From Prevotellaceae bacterium (lineage in GTDB: Bacteria; Bacteroidota; Bacteroidia; Bacteroidales; UBA932), in NCBI GenBank assembly GCA_031279735.1, contig JAITHX010000176.1, positions 1 to 7,699 of the forward strand: 7,699 nucleotides of DNA, in the 5' to 3' direction. Shown one piece after another: positions 1 through 4,364 of this stretch. Positions within the stretch are counted from its first letter, which is position 1, and each line of letters starts with the position of its first letter. The notes beneath the pieces were generated by a model. That model was not told the origin of the DNA. It saw only the letters and a program-made list of their open reading frames with translations, and searched no databases. Made by a program: the position numbers and the translations under genes.

Positions 1-186
1 TAATTAATCAGACGCCGCCGCAACATGATTCGCAAAAAAGGCGTCGCGCCATTCGCGCCGTTTCGACGAGTAAAAAAACACTGTCGCGAGGCAAAAAAAA
101 CGCCCGTTTGAAGCGCGAAATATCGACTGATTTTTGCATGCCTCTACATTGTTGATTTCCAAACATCAAGAAGGCATCAAATGTTG
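1..186. other. Left flank of the repeat array, no supported gene
   Basis: I see no convincing gene here. The minus strand is open from about 220 to 8, but the reading starts inside the repeat array and the peptide has no motif that I recognise. The plus strand is also open in one frame from the window edge to a stop near 152, giving a very basic peptide without recognisable features. The stretch has several A-runs and GCG-rich words. It contains one possible plus-strand promoter, listed separately. Confidence 0.5.
107..136 (+). promoter_or_regulatory. Possible Bacteroidota-type promoter reading into the repeat array
   Basis: TTTG at 107-110 is followed 18 bases later by GATTTTTG at 129-136. 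The Bacteroidota sigma-ABfr form is TTTG, about 19 bases, then TAnnTTTG, so the -7 box differs at its first base and the spacing is one base short. If real, transcription would start near 143, run through the palindrome array and reach the hairpin at 487-519 with no long gene in between. A match of this quality can occur by chance. Confidence 0.3.
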
Positions 187-397
187 GACAGCGACACTGT
201 CTAATGGCTGACAGCGGCACTGTCTAATGGCTGACAGCGGCACTGTCTCGTGGCTGACAGCGGCACTGTCTCGTGGGCTGACAGTGCCACTGTCTACCGG
301 CAGACAGCGGCACTGTCTACCGGCAGACAGCGGTACTGTTAAGAGTTAAACAGCGGCAGTGTTACATGCTAAACCACAGTGTTATACGGAAAGACAG
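187..397. repeat. Tandem array of 15-bp imperfect palindromes at a 23-bp period
   Basis: The core is GACAGCGGCACTGTC. Cores lie at 187-201, 210-224, 233-247, 256-270, 280-294, 303-317, 326-340 and 349-363. A shortened one is at 372-383 and a half core, GACAG, at 393-397. Linkers are 8 bases (one of 9). Adjacent linkers tend to match: TAATGGCT twice, TCGTGGCT then TCGTGGGCT, TACCGGCA twice; the last three diverge. The core at 280-294 (GACAGTGCCACTGTC) is a perfect 7-bp inverted repeat around one base. Towards the right end the outer arms change from G/C to A/T on both sides (GACAG with CTGTT, then AACAG with GTGTT), so the outer pairing is kept. This suggests selection on dyad symmetry, for a dimeric protein site or an RNA hairpin. 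It is not a CRISPR array, because the spacers are far too short and are not unique. Confidence 0.95.
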
Positions 398-441
398 ACG
401 CGGAATTCGATTCGGCACGCATCGGCAAACCGCTGTATAAC

Positions 442-471
442 AATCGTATAATAATCGTATAAAAATCGTAT
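442..471. repeat. Three AATCGTAT copies spaced 11 bp
   Basis: AATCGTAT occurs at 442-449, 453-460 and 464-471, an exact 11-bp period joined by three-base linkers (AAT, AAA). One turn of DNA is close to this length, so the copies lie on the same face of the helix. They sit just before the hairpin at 487-519. They could be binding sites or simple slippage products; nothing in the window identifies a protein that binds them. Confidence 0.6.
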
Positions 472-486
472 GACTGCCATATAACA

Positions 487-519
487 AAAGCGTCGCATAC
501 TTTCGGTATGCGACGTTTT
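487..519 (+). terminator. Hairpin terminator, possibly bidirectional
   Basis: CGTCGCATAC (491-500) pairs perfectly with GTATGCGACG (506-515) across a five-base TTTCG loop. AAAAG before the stem and TTTT after it extend the pairing to about 14 bp, counting one G-U pair. The T-run is only four bases on the plus strand, so termination may be moderate. It lies between the palindrome array and the lipoprotein gene. The lipoprotein gene already has its own terminator at 755-786, so this hairpin may end a plus-strand transcript of the repeat region. Confidence 0.65.
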
Positions 520-724
520 GAATCTGCGGGGTTAAGTTGTTCAGCCGCGTAAAAGAGTTATGATATTGAAAGTTTTGAATCGTAGATTATTGTTCTCGGT
601 TCTTTGAGCATTCGCTTTCCGCTGCTAAACCGGGTTACGATTTCAAGTCCGTATTCTTCTTGTTAGTTGTTAATGTCTGCGGCTCAGCGTCTCCGTCTCT
701 CTCCGTACGTCCTTCAGGCATTGA
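520..724. other. Non-coding stretch with no recognised element
   Basis: I see no gene, tRNA or clear promoter on either strand here. A 15-base word, CCGTCTCTCTCCGTA, at 693-707 recurs exactly at 3560-3574 at the end of the zinc-site gene, which may be chance. The right part leads into the heptamer repeats. Confidence 0.5.
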
Positions 725-745
725 CAATTAACAATTAACAATTAA
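725..745. repeat. Heptamer tandem repeat CAATTAA x3
   Basis: Three perfect copies of CAATTAA lie end to end at 725-731, 732-738 and 739-745, followed by a fourth C. A degenerate version of the same theme (TTAGTTGTTAATG) is seen near 663-675. Tandem heptamers of this kind resemble the short tandemly repeated repetitive sequences known from cyanobacteria. It lies just beyond the terminator of the lipoprotein gene. Confidence 0.85.
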
Positions 746-754
746 CTCGTCCAT

Positions 755-786
755 AAAAAAACCGACTGCTGTCAGCAATCGGTTTT
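755..786 (-). terminator. Rho-independent terminator of the lipoprotein gene
   Basis: On the minus strand, AAAACCGATTGC pairs with GCAGTCGGTTTT (758-769 with 775-786, one G-U pair) around a five-base loop. The stem runs into a tract of seven T residues (761-755). It lies 38 bases beyond the stop codon of the lipoprotein gene and is well placed to end that transcript. Confidence 0.85.
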
Positions 787-800
787 GCACTGGAGGCGAG

Positions 801-828
801 TTTCAACTTTCAACTTTCAACTTTCAAT
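801..828. repeat. Heptamer tandem repeat TTTCAAC x3 plus TTTCAAT
   Basis: Three perfect copies of TTTCAAC lie at 801-821, followed by a variant, TTTCAAT, at 822-828. The variant overlaps the last codons of the minus-strand lipoprotein gene: its TGA stop (824-826) is inside the repeat. Read on the minus strand, every unit carries a TGA. Gain or loss of a unit would leave the first stop in place, so the array may be tolerated there. Confidence 0.85.
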
Positions 829-1411
829 TCTCGTCCGGTCGCATGTAAAGGTCTTCGTAGAGCAGAATGCCTGTGGGCGAGCCGTTCGGGTCGGTTTTAT
901 ATCGCCTTACCATCATGTTTAAACTCGCGCCTTCGGAAAACGAAAGAGTTCCGTAGTATTTTTCAGGTTCGTACTCCGTTTGCGGATTCAGAGGTTTCAG
1001 GGGGCGATATACGATTTCGAAGGTATCGCGCCCGTTGATATTGTAGGGAATTTTTACGGGGACAGAATCCATAACCCGTCGAACGAAGAGGATGTTTTCG
1101 TCCACTCTGAAGAAGAAAGAGGAATCGTAGCGTCCTCTGGTGTAGAAGAGGAGAAGCTTTTCGCTGTTGAAAGGACGGATGTGCATGAAACGCCGTTCGT
1201 CGAGCGGATTATTGAAGGAATACAGGAGGGTGTCCGTGATAGGGTTTCCGGCGGTATCCGTTTGCAATCCGCTTCCGGTTGAATCGTAGTACATGCGCGA
1301 TTCGTGAAGCGTCCATGTTCCTTCGAAGTTTGCGCCTGTTTTCTCCTCGTACTGATCGCCGCAGGATAGTGCCGCGATTACGATAAACAACATTAAACTA
1401 ATCTTTTTCAT
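824..1411 (-). CDS. Small secreted lipoprotein, lipocalin-like fold possible
   Basis: The predicted protein has 195 residues. It begins with a lipoprotein signal peptide: MKK, a hydrophobic stretch at residues 4-15, then the lipobox A-L-S-C with the lipidated cysteine at residue 17. After the cysteine, G-D-Q-Y-E-E is acidic, somewhat like the export signals that send Bacteroidota lipoproteins to the cell surface; that is only suggestive. The mature part starts with F-E-G-T-W-T-L, which resembles the opening strand of lipocalin-like proteins, and is rich in short beta-type segments with a charged, polar C-terminus. I do not recognise a specific family or ligand. The ATG at 1411 is preferred because it gives a perfect signal peptide; the reading frame extends upstream to a TTG at 1492, but that would overlap the regulator gene and put 27 unsuitable residues before the signal. 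It lies 55 bases downstream of the LuxR-type regulator gene and has its own promoter-like box at 1449-1456, so it may be co-transcribed, independently expressed, or both. Confidence 0.85.
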   Translation of the reverse strand: MKKISLMLFIVIAALSCGDQYEEKTGANFEGTWTLHESRMYYDSTGSGLQTDTAGNPITDTLLYSFNNPLDERRFMHIRPFNSEKLLLFYTRGRYDSSFFFRVDENILFVRRVMDSVPVKIPYNINGRDTFEIVYRPLKPLNPQTEYEPEKYYGTLSFSEGASLNMMVRRYKTDPNGSPTGILLYEDLYMRPDEN

Positions 1412-1448
1412 ACTTAACCAAATATTATTCTTTAGTGTATTTTTTTTG

Positions 1449-1456
1449 CAAAGATA
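1449..1456 (-). promoter_or_regulatory. Promoter -7 box for the lipoprotein gene
   Basis: On the minus strand the sequence reads TATCTTTG, a full match to the Bacteroidota -7 box TAnnTTTG, and identical to the box in front of cysK. No TTTG is found at the expected -33 position. It lies 37 bases before the ATG at 1411 and just inside the gap after the regulator gene. Confidence 0.5.
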
Positions 1457-1466
1457 AGTTAATTTA

Positions 1467-2108
1467 TTAAATATAGTATTCGGTGAGGTCAATTATTCCT
1501 GCACGCAGGGCATATTTGATGGCGTCGTGGACGTTGTTCACTTCGAGTTTGCGGAAGATGTTTTTACGGTGTGTGTTTACGGTGTGAAAGCTGAGATTCT
1601 TCTCGAAAGCTATTTCCTTGGTTGTTTTTCCGAGCGCTATTTCGTGCAGCACCATGCGTTCGCTTGCGGTGAGTTTGTCGTGTTCGCCCGATTCGGGGAC
1701 GCCCTCGTCGAGTATGGCGGCGGCGAAATCGCAGAGATAGGTTTTGTTGTTTGCCGCGTTTTGCAGGGCTTGGATTATGGCGGCTTTCGGGTCGGTTTTC
1801 ATCACCACGCCGAACTGCTGGCCGGAGAACAGCACTTGTCGCAGAAAATGTTTCGACAGTTCGTCGGAAAACAGAAGCCAGAGCGATTCGGGGTATTTCT
1901 GTTTCATGTTCATCATTCTCGATTCCGAGAAATCGAAAAGCGTATAGTCGAGCACCACTGCCGCTTCGGGCGATGATGCGAGTTTCGATTTGAGTTCGCT
2001 GCTGTCGGATGCCGTCAGGATTGAATCGGCAAGCGAAAATCTATGGAGCAGCGAAATCGTTCCTTCGCGAGTAATATCCTGATTGTCTGCTAAGATAAAT
2101 GTACGCAT
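1467..2108 (-). CDS. LuxR/NarL-family response regulator (orphan)
   Basis: This 213-residue DNA-binding response regulator has an N-terminal receiver domain (about 1-120) and a C-terminal LuxR-type helix-turn-helix domain (about 145-206). In the receiver, the acidic site is at D8/D11, the likely phospho-acceptor is D54 (V-V-L-D-Y), the switch residue is S81 (L-F-S-D) and the conserved lysine is K104 (V-M-K-T). The output domain shows L-T-A-S-E-R, a K-E-I-A segment and the recognition helix S-F-H-T-V-N-T-H-R-K-N-I-F-R-K-L. All key residues for phosphorylation are present. No histidine kinase gene is beside it, so its partner is elsewhere or absent. The frame opens at a TTG at 2114, but the ATG at 2108 gives the normal receiver start M-R-T-F-I-L-A-D. 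It is divergent from cysK, sharing a short control region, and is followed by the lipoprotein gene. Regulation of either neighbour is possible but not shown. Confidence 0.93.
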   Translation of the reverse strand: MRTFILADNQDITREGTISLLHRFSLADSILTASDSSELKSKLASSPEAAVVLDYTLFDFSESRMMNMKQKYPESLWLLFSDELSKHFLRQVLFSGQQFGVVMKTDPKAAIIQALQNAANNKTYLCDFAAAILDEGVPESGEHDKLTASERMVLHEIALGKTTKEIAFEKNLSFHTVNTHRKNIFRKLEVNNVHDAIKYALRAGIIDLTEYYI

Positions 2109-2131
2109 TGTCAAAAGTTTGTTTCCGGCTG

Positions 2132-2162
2132 CAAAAATACCACAAATATGCTATTTCGCAAA
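2132..2162 (-). promoter_or_regulatory. Promoter of the response regulator gene
   Basis: On the minus strand, TTTG (2162-2159) is followed after 19 bases by TATTTTTG (2139-2132), a complete match to the Bacteroidota promoter form. Transcription should start near 2126, about 18 bases before the ATG at 2108. Its -33 box lies immediately beside the -33 box of the cysK promoter, on the other strand. Confidence 0.7.
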
Positions 2163-2184
2163 AAACGCCGACTCCTTATCTTTG
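2154..2184 (+). promoter_or_regulatory. Promoter of cysK
   Basis: TTTC (2154-2157, one mismatch to TTTG) is followed after 19 bases by TATCTTTG (2177-2184), a full match to the TAnnTTTG box. The expected start is near 2190, giving a leader of about 66 bases before the cysK ATG. The element overlaps the divergent regulator promoter in the 2154-2162 region. Confidence 0.7.
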
Positions 2185-2197
2185 CATCGTAATTTCA

Positions 2198-2239
2198 ATG
2201 ATGGAATTAGACATAGTAGGTTCATATATTATTAATTAA
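2198..2239 (+). other. Short upstream reading frame in the cysK leader
   Basis: Inside the predicted cysK leader there is a 13-codon frame, MMELDIVGSYIIN, ending in TAA 17 bases before the cysK ATG and out of frame with it. It starts with two adjacent ATG codons. It has no cysteine or other residue that would suggest classical amino-acid attenuation, and no strong ribosome binding site. It may be chance in an A/T-rich leader. Confidence 0.22.
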
Positions 2240-2256
2240 ATTGTTTGTAAAAAATT

Positions 2257-3204
2257 ATGGCTAAAATTTTCAATCAGCTGACCGAATTAATAGGAAACAC
2301 TCCCCTGCTGGAGCTTTCCTCTTACGGAAAATCAAAGGCTATCCGCGCACGTTTGATAGCCAAGCTCGAATACTTTAATCCCGCCGGCAGCGTGAAGGAT
2401 CGTATCGCTCTGGCAATGATCGAGGACGCCGAAGCGAGCGGACTGCTCAAGCCGGGCGCCACGATCATCGAACCCACCAGCGGCAACACCGGCATAGGGC
2501 TGGCGTTCGTCTCCGCCGCCAAGGGCTACAAACTGATTCTCACCATGCCCGAAACCATGAGCGTGGAGCGGAGAAATCTCCTGAAGGCTCTCGGCGCGCA
2601 TCTCGTGCTTACGCCCGGCGCCGAAGGGATGAAGGGCGCGATAAGCAAAGCCGAAGCCCTGCGCAAGGAAACTCCGGGAGCAACAGTGCTCCAGCAGTTC
2701 GACAATCCCGCAAATCCCGCCATTCACTACCGAACCACCGCCGAGGAGGTGTGGCGCGATACCGGCGGAAAGGTCGATGTCTTCGTTGCGGGCGTCGGAA
2801 CGGGCGGAACGGTGAGCGGCGCAGGCAAACGTTTGAAGGAACTGAATCCGGCGGCGGAAATAATAGCCGTCGAGCCGGCGGATTCCCCCGTGCTGTCGGG
2901 CGGTTCGCCGGGTCCTCACAAGATTCAGGGGATAGGCGCGGGTTTCGTTCCGCGCAACTACGATTCGGCGTTCGTGGATCGCGTCATCACCGTGTCGAAC
3001 GACGAGGCAATACGCGCCAGCCGGAAACTCGCCGAAACCGAGGGGCTTCTGGTGGGAATATCCTCCGGCGCCGCAGCTTTCGCCGCCACGCAAATCGCCC
3101 TCAGGGACGAATACGCGGACAAGACCATAGTGGTAGTCCTGCCCGACACGGGCGAACGCTACCTCTCGACAATACTCTACGCTTTCGACGAATACCCTCT
3201 GTAA
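2257..3204 (+). CDS. cysK: Cysteine synthase A (O-acetylserine sulfhydrylase)
   Basis: This cytoplasmic enzyme makes L-cysteine from O-acetyl-L-serine and sulfide, using pyridoxal phosphate. The protein has 315 residues, a normal length for the family. Visible signatures in order are L-I-G-N-T-P-L (11-17), the cofactor-binding lysine K47 in N-P-A-G-S-V-K-D-R (41-49), the substrate-binding loop T-S-G-N-T-G (74-79), the phosphate-binding loop G-V-G-T-G-G-T (179-185), G-I-S-S-G-A (267-272) and the C-terminal P-D-T-G-E-R-Y (296-302). All catalytic elements look intact. The related cystathionine beta-synthases and CysM share the fold, but the length and loop sequences favour CysK. It stands alone on the plus strand, with its own promoter and a strong terminator after the stop. 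No serine acetyltransferase gene is in the window. Confidence 0.97.
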   Translation: MAKIFNQLTELIGNTPLLELSSYGKSKAIRARLIAKLEYFNPAGSVKDRIALAMIEDAEASGLLKPGATIIEPTSGNTGIGLAFVSAAKGYKLILTMPETMSVERRNLLKALGAHLVLTPGAEGMKGAISKAEALRKETPGATVLQQFDNPANPAIHYRTTAEEVWRDTGGKVDVFVAGVGTGGTVSGAGKRLKELNPAAEIIAVEPADSPVLSGGSPGPHKIQGIGAGFVPRNYDSAFVDRVITVSNDEAIRASRKLAETEGLLVGISSGAAAFAATQIALRDEYADKTIVVVLPDTGERYLSTILYAFDEYPL

Positions 3205-3255
3205 GCCCGTCGCGCACGGTCTCTTACGTACCCTTCAATAAATGTTATATTTCTG

Positions 3256-3287
3256 AAAACGTCCCGTTCACAACCGCGGGACGTTTT
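3256..3287 (+). terminator. Terminator after cysK, likely bidirectional
   Basis: AAAACGTCCCG (3256-3266) pairs perfectly with CGGGACGTTTT (3277-3287) around a ten-base loop. The 11-bp stem ends in TTTT on the plus strand, 52 bases after the cysK stop. Because the stem also begins with AAAA, it would read as a terminator on the minus strand too, where the four-gene cluster converges on it. Confidence 0.85.
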
Positions 3288-3316
3288 CGCTTTCAGACGC
3301 AGATGATGAGGATTCG

Positions 3317-3336
3317 ACGCGGATTCAAATCCGCGT
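3317..3336. repeat. 8-bp inverted repeat
   Basis: ACGCGGAT (3317-3324) and ATCCGCGT (3329-3336) form a perfect 8-bp stem around TCAA. There is no T-run after it on either strand, so it is not an obvious terminator. It resembles a tRNA T-arm at first sight, but no acceptor or anticodon arm surrounds it. Confidence 0.6.
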
Positions 3337-3386
3337 AAGGGATGTGTTAGAAATAACTTATAAAGGATGCAGTTCGGATTTTTAGC

Positions 3387-3413
3387 ACACAGATGTGACG
3401 GATGACACAGATG
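3387..3413. repeat. Direct repeat ACACAGATG, 18 bp apart
   Basis: ACACAGATG occurs at 3387-3395 and 3405-3413, with related words (GATGAC, ACGGATG) between and after. This gives the stretch 3387-3416 an 18-bp periodic look. It lies in the non-coding convergent region between cysK and the minus-strand cluster. Confidence 0.55.
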
Positions 3414-3418
3414 ACGAA

Positions 3419-3444
3419 GTCCGGGGTTAATGAAAACCCCGGAC
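3419..3444. repeat. Perfect 10-bp hairpin
   Basis: GTCCGGGGTT (3419-3428) pairs without mismatch with AACCCCGGAC (3435-3444) around a six-base loop. It is very GC-rich and stable. Neither strand has a T-run directly after it, so it is not a standard terminator, although it may protect the 3' end of the minus-strand transcript or add to a terminator. Confidence 0.7.
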
Positions 3445-3450
3445 GATATA

Positions 3451-3520
3451 GCTCAATCGGCATTGCATCCGTTAGTGTATTTGCCAGCCGGATGCATCGT
3501 GCAAGAACATGCCGTTGAGC
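3451..3520. repeat. Nested inverted repeats downstream of the zinc-site gene
   Basis: An outer pair, GCTCAATCGGCAT (3451-3463) with ATGCCGTTGAGC (3509-3520), matches over 12 positions with one bulged base. An inner pair, TGCATCC (3464-3470) with GGATGCA (3490-3496), is perfect, and its left arm begins directly after the outer left arm. GTTCGGA (3372-3378) and TCCGAAC (3525-3531) give a further, wider pair. Together these make a long folded structure possible in DNA or in the minus-strand transcript tail. I do not recognise the element. Confidence 0.55.
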
Positions 3521-3543
3521 AAACTCCGAACAGCTGGCGGCGG

Positions 3544-4347
3544 CTATTGACCGTAGATGCCGTCTCTCTCCGTATCGATAGTTCCGCCATTGTAGGCGCA
3601 AATGCCGAAACGGGGAGAATTAACTATGGTCATTGCGGCATAGTCTTCAAAGTCGGGACATTCCGCCGCATGCTGTTTGGCACATTCTTCGCAGAAAACA
3701 CATTCTTCGTTAAATGCGTGTACGGTGCATACGTAGATTGCAATTCTTTCGTTGCAGGCACGGCAATAAATTGCCGGCGGTTCGTTTCTGGAGAGAAGAA
3801 CTATTCTTTCGTCGGCTTCAATCTCGTAGCGGTTCGTCACCGTCAGGGTTAATTCGGTGGTACTGCCGAAGTCGTATTCATACTTTATTTTCAGTTTCGA
3901 GTAGAAAGCGTTCTTCACCTTTTCTTCCATTGAGAAAGTTTCGTCGTCGCGGCTGAAATATTCGTCGCAATCTTCCGGCACGCCTAAGTGTCCTGTCTCT
4001 CTGAATTGCTTGACGATGTCATTTGCCAGACCGTCGTAGTCCCTTTTTACGGAGTTGTAGGGTTTTCGGAAATGACTCAAGTGTCCGCAACACTGGAGCC
4101 AGATGCAACCCAGAAAATAGTCGAGTTCGTCGAATCCTGTTTCGCCGTCCACCCAAAGCGAAAGGAAGTACGACGCTTCGGGGATATAATGTGACTTCGC
4201 TTCCACTTTCACCGTAAAGGATATACCTTTTTTGTTCTCCTGTACTTTCTGCGCGAGATGCGTTGCAATATGACGGTTGATTGCCGATTTGGAATAAGTA
4301 TTGCCGCAATAAAGGCATTTGCCTTCGGATTTTATTTTTTTTATCAT
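3544..4347 (-). CDS. pRiA4b ORF-3-like protein with N-terminal C2H2 and C-terminal zinc-site motifs
   Basis: The 267-residue protein has three parts. At the N-terminus is a C2H2-type finger: C11, C14, H26, H30 (C-x2-C-x11-H-x3-H), in a basic context. The middle part (about 40-175) has I-W-L-Q-C-C-G-H-L-S-H-F (82-93) and K-Y-E-Y-D-F-G-S-T-T-E-L (155-166), which resemble the domain named after ORF-3 of plasmid pRiA4b, also linked to passenger genes of IS1096-type elements. The C-terminal part is cysteine-rich (C195-x2-C198, C207, C216-x2-C219-x2-C222, H226, C230) and ends in V-N-S-P-R-F-G-I-C-A-Y-N-G, a tail I recognise from this family. The molecular function is unknown; nucleic-acid binding is a guess from the finger. 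It follows hflX by 17 bases and is the last gene of the minus-strand cluster. No transposase or other mobile gene is beside it. The ATG at 4347 sits directly before the finger, with no alternative needed. Confidence 0.8.
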   Translation of the reverse strand: MIKKIKSEGKCLYCGNTYSKSAINRHIATHLAQKVQENKKGISFTVKVEAKSHYIPEASYFLSLWVDGETGFDELDYFLGCIWLQCCGHLSHFRKPYNSVKRDYDGLANDIVKQFRETGHLGVPEDCDEYFSRDDETFSMEEKVKNAFYSKLKIKYEYDFGSTTELTLTVTNRYEIEADERIVLLSRNEPPAIYCRACNERIAIYVCTVHAFNEECVFCEECAKQHAAECPDFEDYAAMTIVNSPRFGICAYNGGTIDTERDGIYGQ

Positions 4348-4364
4348 AAATAAAAGATGTTTGT

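Noticed and set aside
8..220. Minus-strand 70-codon frame starting in the palindrome array
   Set aside because: Its start lies in repeat DNA, no promoter or ribosome site is seen, and the peptide shows no family motif. It is probably a chance open frame.
187..397. CRISPR array
   Set aside because: Linkers are only 8-9 bases, several are identical, and no cas gene is present.
693..707. 15-base word shared with 3560-3574 as evidence of a duplicated element
   Set aside because: The flanks do not match, the word is a low-complexity CT-rich string, and shorter versions occur elsewhere (for example near 7540), so chance is enough.
980..1282. Plus-strand 100-codon frame opposite the lipoprotein gene
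   Set aside because: Antisense shadow; the minus-strand frame has a clear signal peptide and lipobox.
1527..1976. Plus-strand 149-codon frame opposite the response regulator gene
   Set aside because: Antisense shadow of a well-recognised regulator gene.
3317..3336. tRNA T-arm
   Set aside because: The loop resembles TTCAAAT, but with a seven-base loop the closing pair is an A-C mismatch, and no other tRNA arms are found around it.
3347..3601. Minus-strand 84-codon frame across the convergent non-coding region
   Set aside because: It overlaps the end of the zinc-site gene in another frame and runs through hairpins; the sequence does not look like a protein.
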